Virus record (IMG/VR): IMGVR_UViG_3300009177_001484
Span: 1 to 62,320 of that record
Source of the DNA: a virus
Strand: one strand, 5' to 3'
Length of the DNA: 62,320 bases
Both the position numbers and the translations under genes were made by a program. Below, piece after piece: positions 33,301-42,386 of this stretch (position 1 is the first letter of the stretch; each line of letters begins with the position of its first letter). Under the pieces are notes generated by a model. It ran no database searches, was not told the DNA's origin, and saw only the letters and a program-made list of their open reading frames with translations.

Positions 33301-35307
33301 CTGGTCAACGCGTACACCTCGGCGGTCGGAGACGCGCAGCGCACGCTCGAGGACTTCCTCGGCAACCTGCGCAAAAATCCAAAGGACGCCTTCAAGAACC
33401 TGGGCAAGCAGCTCCAGGACAATCTCGGCAACCTGCAGATACGGCTGATCTCGGAGAAACTGTTCGGCGGTCTCGAGGACGAACTGAAGGATCTGGTCAA
33501 CGGCAATAGCGGCGTGCGGTCGGCCAATGATTTCCTGAAAGACCAGACCGAGCGCGCCGGCGATTCGCTGTCAGAAATGGCTGACACGGTCGTCAATGTT
33601 ACCAACAAGCTTTCTGAGGTGGCCTCGGGTACCGCCGTCCCCGGCACGCCCGGTTCGCCAGCATCCCAGGTCGGCATTGGCGCGGCCGCCGCCACGATCG
33701 GCAAGGCCGTCAGTGAGGCCGTAGGCGACAAGGTCGACGACATCGTCGTCACGGGCAAGCGCGGAACCGACCCGTCGACAGCCGCGGCACGTGAATTGCC
33801 GAATGCGGTGAAGGCGATCGAGAAGATCAACGAGGGCCTGGTCAAGAACCTGCAGAAGATCCTCGGGGTCCAGTTACCCCAGGTCCTGCAGGGTGTACTG
33901 GCACAAGGTCTCACCGGTTACGCCCAGGCAGGCCCGGTCGGTGGCGTACTCGGCGCGCTGAAGGGCATTCCGGGGGTCACCGGCAAGCTCGACAAGCTGC
34001 TCGGCAAGAGTGATGCGCTGGGTGGCGCGATTGGTGGCGCGCAGACCGGGGCGATGGTCGCCGGCATCGGCAAGATGCTCGGGCTCAAGACCTCAACGCT
34101 CGGCGGGCAGATCGGCGGGGCAGCCGGATCATTCCTGCCCATCCCCGGCGGGCAGTTGATCGGCTCGATCATCGGCTCGGTGGTCGGCGGCCTGTTCAAG
34201 AAGACCCCGAAGGCCAGCACCAACCTGCGGACCCGCGACGACGACACCATCGATATCTATGGCACGACCGGCCAGGGCAAGGGCAAGGCGGAACGCAAGG
34301 CGGCGGCCAAGGCTGCGGCCCACGCGATCGACGATGCGCTGTTGAACCTCATGGATCAGTTCGGCACCGGGCTGGCGGACAATGTCAAAATTGGCGCGAT
34401 CGGCAGCAAGAAAAAGAAGTTCTTTTTCGACGCACCCGGCGCCGGCGGCAAAGAGTATTTCTCCGACCAGGCCGACGCGATCACGGCCGCGATCACCTAT
34501 GCGGTCAACCATGGCGTGATCGAGGGCATGAAACAGTCGGTCAAGAACCTGATCACCAGCGGCAAGGATCTCAATACCCAGATCGAGAAAGCCTCCCTGC
34601 TCGAATCCATTCCCAAGCGCCTGCTCGCCTTCACCGATCCGGTGCGCGCCGCGGTCGAAGGGGTGAACGACGAATTCAAGCAGATCATCCGGGTGCTCGA
34701 TGAAGCCGATGCGTCGGCCAGCGAATATGCCGATGCGCAAAAGCTTTATGAATTCGAGCGCGCCAAGGCGATCGAGCAGGCGACCAGCCAGGCCTCGAGC
34801 GCGATCGAGGATTTCCTGAAGGACATGAAGGGCGGCAGCAACAGCCCGCTCAGCCGCCGCGCGGTCTATGCGAACGCACAGTCCGACTTTTCGAAGATCG
34901 CCAGCGACGTCAACGCCGGCAAGGCGGTGGACGACAACAAGCTGCTCGATGCCGCGACCCGCTTCCAGGATGCCAGCCGCGCGCTCAACGGATCGAACCA
35001 GAGCTTCTTCAGCGACTTCGATACGATCTTCAACCTGCTCACGAAGGCCAAGGCCAACATCACCGGGAGCACGACGACCTCGACGGGGACCCTGCCGGCG
35101 TCGCCGTTCGCCAACAACAGCAGCGTCAACGATGCGATCGCGGCGACCAGCCAGGCGCAGGTGGCGGCGACCAACACCCAGACCAACACGCTAGCCGGCA
35201 AGCTCGACACCCTGGCCGCGATCATGAAGGACGTGTTCGCCGGCCTGCCCAACGCGCGCGTCGGCTATAGCAAGGCGCTGGCGATGCTGCCGGGCATCAG
35301 GCTGTGA
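30343..35307 (+). CDS. Tape measure protein
   Basis: 1654 aa, which would give a long flexible tail. The N-terminal third carries the tape-measure domain (ALAPIAQLYTRINQAGKEFG to DRIETEFGRMDQTLGSSSTKFVNN), followed by hydrophobic helices and long coiled coils. A Gly/Ala-rich segment (GGVLGALKGIPGVTGKL, IGSIIGSVVGGLF) could form the membrane-active part used in DNA ejection. TTG start with GGGAGA upstream. Confidence 0.92.
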   Translation: MPRASTFTTYCNTVLDKNTEQQFDRLAAAATRAFTTIQRSASSASAATAGLLGGRGTGGLGAGTSPAVRLQAQAQRAAAVAYQVNARAARDNSAAVERQGRIAEAAARKNSLLSKTLETSATSLRIVQGQLGPVAGRVQAVAGAINELTGLRLGVAGLGAAIFGLARSANQFTEIRTALQPFYETQRDVNAAMADVVGISNRSRQALAPIAQLYTRINQAGKEFGITSARAARITEIAAKAASLSGGSKDSQNDALRQFTQGLGSNQFGGDELRSVKEGAFRLAKAIADGLGVSIAQLKELGANGELTAEKVATALERSADRIETEFGRMDQTLGSSSTKFVNNLLLMAGGIDSTLGLTSTLARSLSFVADNLKGLAKIAAGVAAGFAAIKAATFVGEISSGVKQFLVMQAAVTELGKRRSAEALVAKHAAAERVQELEEQRLEIFRVIGALEQQAAEEAKIANLANRNAAAGFPGASVGGKIVGAAEANAKLADTAGKLSQAQAAAARNSRLYETAVSNAAVATDRYEKRVAIASGRTSLFKLGMSGLLSVFNPYALVVGLATTALISYATRTTAAEKAIAGLTAEQRNAIDAIDATTKALLAQDSVLARQEVRSRKKLANDANDAEKEARGNLASSINELANGAGFSTDGGKLRNIANQLRDGILTIKDADAKLEPIRQRNPSLFRAGIVDKILGGAQTKIDDQIKEGMKQAQVLKFSQKNLTDAQDALDQALKHPPAAPTTTPPSTANIAALAAQAEVAAYDDGTHALKEASARRKAAIAALDSEFGVKGGKIDPSKSNDYLARRTEIEKTYKQETDLARAQKAAAAQALSDQRKRGREAIQLVNQQETAEERIARIREKFDEAPRLADQGKQALRELDDLIKKYGELKDAKSRAIVADATSARGVVVDNLDKPYKEYLRAQQEGLAIQRLVLQGRNAEAAALQTIYDLTEQMGPLDDARKKRIYEAAVANEQITRELEAQQRLVNAYTSAVGDAQRTLEDFLGNLRKNPKDAFKNLGKQLQDNLGNLQIRLISEKLFGGLEDELKDLVNGNSGVRSANDFLKDQTERAGDSLSEMADTVVNVTNKLSEVASGTAVPGTPGSPASQVGIGAAAATIGKAVSEAVGDKVDDIVVTGKRGTDPSTAAARELPNAVKAIEKINEGLVKNLQKILGVQLPQVLQGVLAQGLTGYAQAGPVGGVLGALKGIPGVTGKLDKLLGKSDALGGAIGGAQTGAMVAGIGKMLGLKTSTLGGQIGGAAGSFLPIPGGQLIGSIIGSVVGGLFKKTPKASTNLRTRDDDTIDIYGTTGQGKGKAERKAAAKAAAHAIDDALLNLMDQFGTGLADNVKIGAIGSKKKKFFFDAPGAGGKEYFSDQADAITAAITYAVNHGVIEGMKQSVKNLITSGKDLNTQIEKASLLESIPKRLLAFTDPVRAAVEGVNDEFKQIIRVLDEADASASEYADAQKLYEFERAKAIEQATSQASSAIEDFLKDMKGGSNSPLSRRAVYANAQSDFSKIASDVNAGKAVDDNKLLDAATRFQDASRALNGSNQSFFSDFDTIFNLLTKAKANITGSTTTSTGTLPASPFANNSSVNDAIAATSQAQVAATNTQTNTLAGKLDTLAAIMKDVFAGLPNARVGYSKALAMLPGIRL

Positions 35308-37757
35308 CGCCGGTCCTGATCCATGTCCGGCCGCAGCATCCGGCCACGCTTACGCGCTACGACGTGCGCTGTGCCGATGGGCCGAGCGCGCAGGTCTATG
35401 GCCTGGGCGGGCTGGTCTGGGAGCCTGCGATCCTGCAGCGGCCGCTGCGCAGCATCGAACTGTTCACCCCCGCGATGGACGGGCGGGTCCAGGCCGGCAC
35501 CGCGCGCTTCGCCTTGATGCTCAATGCGGTCACCAACCTGCCGATCGATCCCATGACGCTCTACTGGAAGGGCGCACCGGTCAAGATCTGGAGCGCGCCG
35601 GATCTGTCGCTCGAGCGCGCATCGCTGCCATTCGACGGCTATGTCACCGGGGCAAAACCGGACATCGATGCGCGCAGCATCGTGATCGACGTCGCGGTAT
35701 CGACCAACTTTCTCGACAAGCCACTGCTCACGCTGGAATTCACCGGGGGCGGTGACTTTCTCGGCGACGTCGGCAAGCGGGGCACGCTGAAGCCGGCCGG
35801 CTTTGGCATCGTCCCGAACATCGAGCCGGTGTGGTTCGACGAGACCGACAACATCGGCATGATCGACGGCTACGGCAATACGATCACGGTCACCGGCTTG
35901 TTCGAAGGACGATCGAGCCTTGGGCCGAGCATGGGCGACTATCCAAGCTATGCCGCACTGAAAACCGCGATCTCGGGCGGAACCATCATCCGGGGCCGGT
36001 GGGCTACGTCGATCGCCGACGGGTGCATTGGCCTCGGTGCCCCGCCAGCCGGCGTCATCACGGCCGACGCGGTGTTCGGGACCGATCGCCCGGGTGCGAT
36101 GATGCGCCGCTGGATCGAGGCGCACGCCGGCGTCGCCACGGGATCGATCGACACCATCGCTTTCAGCGCACTCGATATCGCCGTGCCCCGCCCCGTTCAT
36201 TACTGGACCAGCCAGCAGCGCCAGGTGATCGAATTGCTTCAGGCGATGGCGGGCAGCTGCAACGCCAGCCCGATCGTCACGCTCCAGCGCAAGGTAACGG
36301 TGAAGCGCGCGGTGCTGTCGTCACCGGTTGCCACGTTCGATCGTTCGGGCGGCATAGAGCCGCGGGTGATCAACTGGCGCTCGGTCGACAGCGATCCGCC
36401 CTGGGCGCGGCTGAAGGCGCGGACGGCCCGGCCCGGACGGGTGCTTGATCTCGTCGAGATCAACTACGAAGATGACCTGATCGATTTGGGCGACTACGAC
36501 AACGCCAAAACCTACCGTCAAGGCAACATCGTCTATCAGCCGAGCAACGGCAATCGTTTCCTTTATATCAACGCGACGCCGTCGATTGGCAATGCGCCGC
36601 CCAACACGACCTATTGGGCATTCTTTCAATCCGCCGATCCGGCCATCGCCGCCGCCCAGTCCACTGCATCGACCGCCTTGTCGGATGCCGCCGCAGCAGC
36701 CTCACAGGCTGCATCGGCGCTGCTCGCCATTGCGGATATCGTCAACGACGGGATATTGGACGGGAGTGAAAAGCCGCAGGCGGTAGCCGCATGGACGGAT
36801 ATCACCAACGCCCAGCCTGGCCTCGACGCACAGGCTGCTGACTTTGGAATCACGACGGAACGGACAAACTACAACAACGCGATATCCGCGCTTGGCGCTT
36901 ATCTCGCCGGACTGTCACCGGCGTGGAATAATTATTCGGTCAACACGCCAATCGTGCGGGCCACCTTCATTGGTAAGTTCGCCGACGTGATCTATGCCAA
37001 ACAGGTGCTTGAAGCACGTATCAGGGCCGCCATGCTGAGCGTCGCCGATCCGGTGACGGGCGTCATAAAGCCCAACAAGGTGATCACGACGTCGGTCACC
37101 GCATACAATATGACTGACGGTGCCAGCATCTATGTCGAGGGCACCATCAGCAGCATAAACGGAACGCGCTCGCCCGAGCTCCTGGGTTACGTGACCTACA
37201 CGCCCACGACCGGGCAGTTCCTGGAATTGATCTTCAATGGCGTCATCTACACCAACGGGGTAACGGGTATCGCAATCGATTGCATCGACCCCAGCTATAC
37301 CGACCCGAATGGGGGAAATGGCGTCTATGGCGTGGCCATCTATCCCGATGTGATCGTGCCAAGCTCCTGCATCGGCGCCAACATTTACACCTTTAACGAC
37401 ACCAGCCCCAAAGGCACCTGCGACTGGGTTGCCAATGCCGACGGTACGATCTCGGTGGGCAATCTTACCACTACGCTGAATTCAAGAGATGTGATCACGT
37501 TGACGCCCGGGGCGGCTACCAGCGGCAACCATTTCAACGTGTTCGCCGGAGGGTTTGGCGCTGGCGTTAAGCCGGGGCGGCGGATTTGGCCAAGGGCGGG
37601 CGCGCCTGCAACATTCGGGCGATATCTGGGAAATGCCATACTTTCTTCAATCACTTGTGAGGAAGCGAGCCTGGCCCCAGGGATAACCTACACCTGGAGG
37701 ATATTTGGGTGGAAATTCGAGAACGGGCTGTCCAGCGTCCGGGAGGCAAAGGTCTGA
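35304..37757 (+). CDS. Tail tip / central fibre protein
   Basis: 817 aa, right after the tape measure gene with a GTGA overlap. The N-terminal 370 residues are a beta-rich hub (FDGYVTGAKPDIDARSIVID). The middle has the DGILDGSEKPQAVAAWTDI segment common to phage tip-attachment proteins, after an Ala-rich helix. The C-terminal 200 residues are beta-rich and Gly/Thr-rich. It probably forms the tail tip and contacts the cell surface. Exact equivalence to gpJ is not shown. Confidence 0.72.
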   Translation: MTPVLIHVRPQHPATLTRYDVRCADGPSAQVYGLGGLVWEPAILQRPLRSIELFTPAMDGRVQAGTARFALMLNAVTNLPIDPMTLYWKGAPVKIWSAPDLSLERASLPFDGYVTGAKPDIDARSIVIDVAVSTNFLDKPLLTLEFTGGGDFLGDVGKRGTLKPAGFGIVPNIEPVWFDETDNIGMIDGYGNTITVTGLFEGRSSLGPSMGDYPSYAALKTAISGGTIIRGRWATSIADGCIGLGAPPAGVITADAVFGTDRPGAMMRRWIEAHAGVATGSIDTIAFSALDIAVPRPVHYWTSQQRQVIELLQAMAGSCNASPIVTLQRKVTVKRAVLSSPVATFDRSGGIEPRVINWRSVDSDPPWARLKARTARPGRVLDLVEINYEDDLIDLGDYDNAKTYRQGNIVYQPSNGNRFLYINATPSIGNAPPNTTYWAFFQSADPAIAAAQSTASTALSDAAAAASQAASALLAIADIVNDGILDGSEKPQAVAAWTDITNAQPGLDAQAADFGITTERTNYNNAISALGAYLAGLSPAWNNYSVNTPIVRATFIGKFADVIYAKQVLEARIRAAMLSVADPVTGVIKPNKVITTSVTAYNMTDGASIYVEGTISSINGTRSPELLGYVTYTPTTGQFLELIFNGVIYTNGVTGIAIDCIDPSYTDPNGGNGVYGVAIYPDVIVPSSCIGANIYTFNDTSPKGTCDWVANADGTISVGNLTTTLNSRDVITLTPGAATSGNHFNVFAGGFGAGVKPGRRIWPRAGAPATFGRYLGNAILSSITCEEASLAPGITYTWRIFGWKFENGLSSVREAKV

Positions 37758-38509
37758 TGAAAGGAATGCTCTACTTCAAGCGATCGGGCGCGATTTTCGC
37801 TGAAATGACGATCGGCGGCTCTGCAAATATCCATCAATATGAGGACGCCGATCGCGGCTTCCTGCCGCTGATCGCAGACCCTTCGGCGGTATTCGTGGAC
37901 GCGGCCGCACTGGAACCGAGGATCGACTCCGGGCCTATCATCGCGGACCTTCTGTCGGTCGACGTCGGCGACACGATCACGTTGAGCGGCTTGCCTGATC
38001 CATGCTTCCTGCAGATCGACCGGAACGTGCCGTTCGAAGTCACTGGCGGTAGTCATGCCATCAGCTTTGCAACGCCCCGCGCGGCGACCATCAATCTCGT
38101 GGGGCAATACCGCGCCGCACCCCTGCTTCTGACATGGGCGGACCTTGAGGACCTCAAGAATGGGCTTCGAGCGTCGGCGCGCGACGTGCGCGATGCCAAA
38201 ATCAACGGCGGCTGCATGACACCGAAAGGGGCTGTCGATACCGATCTCGAGAGCCGGCTGAATATCAGCGACTGGTGCAGCGCCGCGATGCGCGCGCAAT
38301 CGGCGAGCGAGTCCTTTTCAATCGACTGGACGATGCAGGACAACAGCGTTGCCACCCATGACGCGGATGAAATGATCGCCATGGCAACCACCGTGATCGC
38401 ATTCGTCTCCGCTTGCCACGCCGCCTATCAGGCTATCCGCGGCGCGATAGAGGCGACGACCGATGCCGCGACGCTCAATGCCATAGACATTTCGGAAGGG
38501 TACCCATGA
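37757..38509 (+). CDS. DUF4376-like tail protein
   Basis: 250 aa. The C-terminal 95 residues resemble DUF4376, found at ends of phage tail fibre or fibre assembly proteins (SFSIDWTMQDNSVATHDADEMIAMA, then IRGAIEATTDAATLNAIDI). The N-terminal half is beta-rich. The start is chosen at the TGATG overlap with GGGAGG upstream. Confidence 0.7.
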   Translation: MKGMLYFKRSGAIFAEMTIGGSANIHQYEDADRGFLPLIADPSAVFVDAAALEPRIDSGPIIADLLSVDVGDTITLSGLPDPCFLQIDRNVPFEVTGGSHAISFATPRAATINLVGQYRAAPLLLTWADLEDLKNGLRASARDVRDAKINGGCMTPKGAVDTDLESRLNISDWCSAAMRAQSASESFSIDWTMQDNSVATHDADEMIAMATTVIAFVSACHAAYQAIRGAIEATTDAATLNAIDISEGYP

Positions 38510-38709
38510 CCGACACTGCCCCAGCAGCACAACGTGCTTACCGCATCAACGTGATCGTTCAGGACGTCGCTAACGGCGGCATGTCTTCCAAAACCATAAT
38601 TGTTACCAGTCTGCTTGCGGATGCCGGTGAGGTTTCGGCCTATCTGGCGAAGGCACTGAAGCGGCAGCGCGAAGTCAAGGCGATGCCAAAAGAAGGTGGC
38701 GGATCATGA
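38506..38709 (+). CDS. Small hypothetical protein
   Basis: 67 aa, alpha/beta, not recognised (RINVIVQDVANGGMSSKTIIV). ATGA overlap with the upstream gene. Confidence 0.6.
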   Translation: MTDTAPAAQRAYRINVIVQDVANGGMSSKTIIVTSLLADAGEVSAYLAKALKRQREVKAMPKEGGGS

Positions 38710-38750
38710 TGCTCGTCTCGCCACGTCTCGGTTCCGAGGGGATTCAATGA

Positions 38751-39119
38751 ATGTCGATGCACCATCTCGGCAACGCGCACCTCTACACCGCGCTGGCCTA
38801 TTACGTGATCGGCTTGGTGCTCTTAGGCGTTTCCATCAAGATATGGTGGACGCATCCCGTCAACCGCGCGCTGATCTTTGGACCTTATGTCACGCAAGAG
38901 GGCATGAAACTTATCCTGCGAAACTGGCCGTTCATGGCGATGTTCGGCGCGTTCATCCTGAGTTGCGCCTTCGATCACCACGCTGACTGGCTCGCGTCTC
39001 GTGGCACGATCTCCTACGCGTACGTGGACATATTATCGATCATCGAAGCAATGATTTCGGTTTGGACGGCGGGGAGCATGGTGTTTGTCGCGCTGCGTGC
39101 AGCATGGCGGAGCCGTTGA
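38751..39119 (+). CDS. Polytopic membrane protein
   Basis: 122 aa with three hydrophobic spans: LAYYVIGLVLLGVSIKIWW, WPFMAMFGAFILSCAF and IEAMISVWTAGSMVFVAL. GAGGGG precedes the start. Being in the late operon, it may be a holin-related or entry-related membrane protein; size and span count would permit a class I holin, but a better holin candidate lies at 44872. Confidence 0.6.
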   Translation: MSMHHLGNAHLYTALAYYVIGLVLLGVSIKIWWTHPVNRALIFGPYVTQEGMKLILRNWPFMAMFGAFILSCAFDHHADWLASRGTISYAYVDILSIIEAMISVWTAGSMVFVALRAAWRSR

Positions 39120-39616
39120 ATCTTTCACTCATCCCCGAAACCCTGGGCGGCGTGCTCGGCGCAATTGGCACTTTTGTGCTCGGGCTGTTGATGTGGACCA
39201 CCCATCGCAAAAAAGGAAAGATAGACGAGAGCGCTCTTGTCCTGGCGGAATGGAAGAACCTTTTCGAAGCCCATCAAAAGCAGATGAACGATACCGTCGC
39301 CGCTCATCATGCTCAGATGACCAGCATCGTCGCGACACACCAGGGGCAGATGCAAGCCGCGATCGCTGAGATCACGACGTTGCGTAGAGAGGTTTCGTCG
39401 CTGCGGGACCGGGTCGCCGTTCTCGAAAATGAAAACCGCGAATATCGGGACGAGAATGAAGGTCTGCGCCGCCAGCTTGCACAAGCCTCTCGCTCCCAGG
39501 CCGTGATGCTCGCACCGTCGGTCGCGTCCAAGTCTCCGACAGCAAACAAGCGGTTCGGCCTTCCCGAAGATCAGCAAGAGCTGCTGCGCAAGATAGACGA
39601 GAAGGACGCCGAATAG
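39104..39616 (+). CDS. Membrane-anchored coiled-coil protein
   Basis: 170 aa. One N-terminal span (GGVLGAIGTFVLGLLMW) and a basic stop (THRKKGK) are followed by a long coiled coil (LRREVSSLRDRVAVLENENREYRDENEGLRRQL). It overlaps the previous membrane gene by 16 bases, so the two probably work together. Confidence 0.65.
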   Translation: MAEPLNLSLIPETLGGVLGAIGTFVLGLLMWTTHRKKGKIDESALVLAEWKNLFEAHQKQMNDTVAAHHAQMTSIVATHQGQMQAAIAEITTLRREVSSLRDRVAVLENENREYRDENEGLRRQLAQASRSQAVMLAPSVASKSPTANKRFGLPEDQQELLRKIDEKDAE

Positions 39617-39662
39617 GCGACACGCCTAGTCTGGGGGCATAAAACGCGGTATTGCGGCAGTC

Positions 39663-40046
39663 ATGCCCGCAACCCCCGCTGACATCTCCAGGTTCACGAC
39701 CGACGGGATCGTGATCACCTCCCCCACCGATCCCGCGGTTACCGCCGCGATCCTCGCCGAGCATGTCGATGCACTGGATGGCGCGGGCGAGGAGATCGAG
39801 ATGTTTTTCGACGATCCGGCCGACGCCCAGATCATGCTCGACGAGAAATTCACCTATCTGCGCCAGGCCGTGATCGTCCATGAGGGCATCGAGGTCGACG
39901 AAACGGTGGATCTCGCCGAGGGCGCCGCGACGATCCCCTCGGTCCGCGTGATCGACGCCATGCGTGGCATTGACCAGGTCGTGCGGGTGCGCGCCTACGC
40001 CCAGGACATGGGGGCCGACCGCTTCAGCGTCGAGGTGCTGCAATGA
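39663..40046 (+). CDS. Hypothetical late protein
   Basis: 127 aa with an acidic middle (GAGEEIEMFFDDPADAQIMLDEKF). Not recognised. It overlaps the next gene by ATGA, suggesting a shared role in the tail tip. Confidence 0.62.
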   Translation: MPATPADISRFTTDGIVITSPTDPAVTAAILAEHVDALDGAGEEIEMFFDDPADAQIMLDEKFTYLRQAVIVHEGIEVDETVDLAEGAATIPSVRVIDAMRGIDQVVRVRAYAQDMGADRFSVEVLQ

Positions 40047-41143
40047 CGATCGCGCTTTCCGTCGGCGCGGTGACCGCGACCTCGGCCGTACTCAACATCG
40101 GCACGCCAGGCGCCGAGGGTACGATAGACGTGCAGCTTTCCACCCGAGCCGATTTCTCGTGGTGCGTTTGCCCGATCTACAGTTTCCCGCTCGGCAGCAC
40201 CGTCACGCTCGAGCAGATCAACCAGGCGACCAGCTATTATGCGCGTGCCCGCACCAGGCCCAGCGTCGGGGACGAAGAGGCCTGGAGCAATATCGCGGGT
40301 TTCCGCACGCCGCTCGTGGCCGATCGCGCCACCGCGCCGCAGGCGATCATGATCGATCCGGTGATGCTGGTGGTGCCCGAGCCGATCCTGAGCTGGTTGC
40401 CCGATCGCGAGAATGCCGGCTATCCCGCTCGTAACCTGGCCCGCGACGCGCCGGCGGCATGGGAGTGCGTTATGTACGAGGTCACCCCTGGCAATTTCGC
40501 GGTAGGCCTCGAATTCTCCACAGCCGGCGCGCCCGTCGACACGCTCGCGCTGCTCAACACCAACCTGCCCGAAGGCGCCGGCATCGATGTCCGGGCCGGC
40601 GCGGACCAGGACAATGTTCGGAGCGGATCGCCCACCTTCGTCTACGGACTCGTTTCGTTCAGGGCGAGCGCCAACCTGCCTGGACGAAACGGTTACCACG
40701 GATTGATCCGCTTTCCCGGACCGGTCGCGCAGCCCTATTGGCGCATCGGCATCTACGGCATCACGCCATCACACCTTCTTCACGTCGAGCACTTAGTTAT
40801 TGGATTGAACAGGAAATCCCGAAACCATGCGCTCGACAAGCGCGAGAGCGGCAGCAATCTGGGCTCGCTCGAGCGCACCCGATCGGGCAACCCGGACCGC
40901 CAGGATGGTGCCCGCATGCGTGAAGTAGAGTTCGACATCGCCTTCATGACCGAAGCACAATACGAAACGGTCTATGCCGATCTGATCTATCGCCAGAATG
41001 AGCCGGTGCTGGTCGTGCCCAACACCAGGCAGGGCGGCTTCCTGCACGACCGGATCCTTTATGGCGACTTGACCGGCGGCCAGACCAGCCAGCCGACCTC
41101 GCCGCATTACACCCGTGGATTCAAGATCAACTCGCTGATCTGA
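40043..41143 (+). CDS. Tail tip protein with fibronectin-like N-terminus
   Basis: 366 aa. Residues 1-90 form a fibronectin-like repeat (AVTATSAVLNIGTPGAEGTIDVQLS, ATSYYARARTRPSVGDEEAWSN). The rest (FAVGLEFSTAGAPVDTLALLNTNLPEGAGIDVRAG to ILYGDLTGG) is a beta-rich domain seen near phage tail tips. Its stop lies 17 bases before the CACCGGA repeat. Confidence 0.65.
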   Translation: MTIALSVGAVTATSAVLNIGTPGAEGTIDVQLSTRADFSWCVCPIYSFPLGSTVTLEQINQATSYYARARTRPSVGDEEAWSNIAGFRTPLVADRATAPQAIMIDPVMLVVPEPILSWLPDRENAGYPARNLARDAPAAWECVMYEVTPGNFAVGLEFSTAGAPVDTLALLNTNLPEGAGIDVRAGADQDNVRSGSPTFVYGLVSFRASANLPGRNGYHGLIRFPGPVAQPYWRIGIYGITPSHLLHVEHLVIGLNRKSRNHALDKRESGSNLGSLERTRSGNPDRQDGARMREVEFDIAFMTEAQYETVYADLIYRQNEPVLVVPNTRQGGFLHDRILYGDLTGGQTSQPTSPHYTRGFKINSLI

Positions 41144-41160
41144 GCGGGGCGCGATTTCCA

Positions 41161-41199
41161 CACCGGAGTTTCACCGGACAAAGTGCAATTGCTGTGCTA
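41161..41199 (+). promoter_or_regulatory. CACCGGA repeat pair with promoter-like block
   Basis: Two CACCGGA copies (41161, 41172; period 11) are followed, 15 bases after the second, by GTGCTA (41194-41199). The same CACCGGA-N15-GTGCTA block precedes the holin gene. A late promoter for the receptor-binding genes is plausible. Confidence 0.5.
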
Positions 41200-41236
41200 A
41201 AGAACGGCCCTTCTGGTGGATGGGCAGGCATCGCAC

Positions 41237-41767
41237 ATGGCATTCAAACCCGGCGAACCGATCAGTGAAACCAACCGCATGCCGGTGGTGGTCGTGCCGG
41301 CCGACTATACGCCCGGCGAGGACATATCGGAAGCCAATCCCCTCCCTGTCGGCGGCGGCACGTATCACCCCGGCCTGCCGATCAGCATGACCAATCCGCT
41401 GCCGGTCGAGGGTACCGGCGGCGGGACAACCCCGGTACCGACGCTCGGCGGCCTCGAGCTCGCACCCCTCACCGTCCCTTTCGGCTTCACCGGCGTGTTC
41501 GCGGATGCCGATGCCAGCGGCGTGCCCGGCACCGTCGAGTTCTCGCTCGAGGACAATGGCGCCGGGATCTTTTCGATCCACGAAGTCACGGGCGCGCTGT
41601 CGATCGTCATCCCCCCGGCGTCCGGCACGGTCCCCCAGGTCACCATCCGCGCCGAGAACGGCGCCGGAGACGCGATCATCAAGCGCTTCGCGATCACGGT
41701 CATCGGCACCGAGCCGGACGAAGATGCTTTCGCAGCGCACCTGCTGCTCCTGCTCAACGAACTTTAG
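41237..41767 (+). CDS. Late protein with repeated PLPV motif
   Basis: 176 aa. Three N-terminal repeats of the form G-x-P/D-I-S-x-N-P/R-x-P-V (PGEPISETNRMPV, PGEDISEANPLPV, PGLPISMTNPLPV) precede a beta-sandwich-like domain. Probably a fibre adaptor or structural protein; function unknown. An upstream GTG at 41216 is an alternative start. Confidence 0.6.
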   Translation: MAFKPGEPISETNRMPVVVVPADYTPGEDISEANPLPVGGGTYHPGLPISMTNPLPVEGTGGGTTPVPTLGGLELAPLTVPFGFTGVFADADASGVPGTVEFSLEDNGAGIFSIHEVTGALSIVIPPASGTVPQVTIRAENGAGDAIIKRFAITVIGTEPDEDAFAAHLLLLLNEL

Positions 41768-41776
41768 GAGGCCGCT

Positions 41777-42355
41777 TTGGGCACTATCACGATCGCGGAT
41801 TTTGACGGTCTGCCAGTAGATGTCGAAAAGCCAAACCCGCATGGCCGTGCGGCGGCGGCGGCATCGGTGGCCGTCGCGCTTGCGACCGAAGACAAGGCGG
41901 CGCTGGGCGCAAACACGGACGGGCCCTGGGTCGGCACCGGCAATGCTTCGCTCGTCGCGGTTTTGAAGGCGCTCTTCCTGGAGGCGATCGACGATGCGCC
42001 GGTGAGCATCGCCGCCCCACCCCAGTCGATCACGCCGTGCGTGATAGCCAGTGCCGACAGCTTGTCCGCCGGCGTCGACCTGGGCCTGTTGCGCCTGTCC
42101 GCGATCCAGCTGCCCGCTAATATCGACGGCGCGGCGACGCTGAGCTTCCAGGGCAGCATCGACGGCGTGACCTGGGCCAATGTCTACACGGCGGCCGGCA
42201 CGGAGAAGACGGTCACGGTTGCCCTGTCGCGGTTCGTCATCGTCGACTGGAATGATTTCCGGGGCCTTCGCCATCTGAAGGTGCGGCTCGGCACCGCCGG
42301 CGCGCCCATCACCACCACCGCTGAACGAACCCTTCAATTGCTCGCCGAGAGCTGA
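41777..42355 (+). CDS. Hypothetical late structural protein
   Basis: 192 aa. The C-terminal 100 residues (LRLSAIQLPANIDGAATLSFQGSIDGVTWANVY) look like a beta-sandwich module found in phage structural proteins. The TTG start has AGGAGG six bases upstream. Confidence 0.62.
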   Translation: MGTITIADFDGLPVDVEKPNPHGRAAAAASVAVALATEDKAALGANTDGPWVGTGNASLVAVLKALFLEAIDDAPVSIAAPPQSITPCVIASADSLSAGVDLGLLRLSAIQLPANIDGAATLSFQGSIDGVTWANVYTAAGTEKTVTVALSRFVIVDWNDFRGLRHLKVRLGTAGAPITTTAERTLQLLAES

Positions 42356-42386
42356 GGCGTCGGATCATGCCGCAGGATGACAGGAC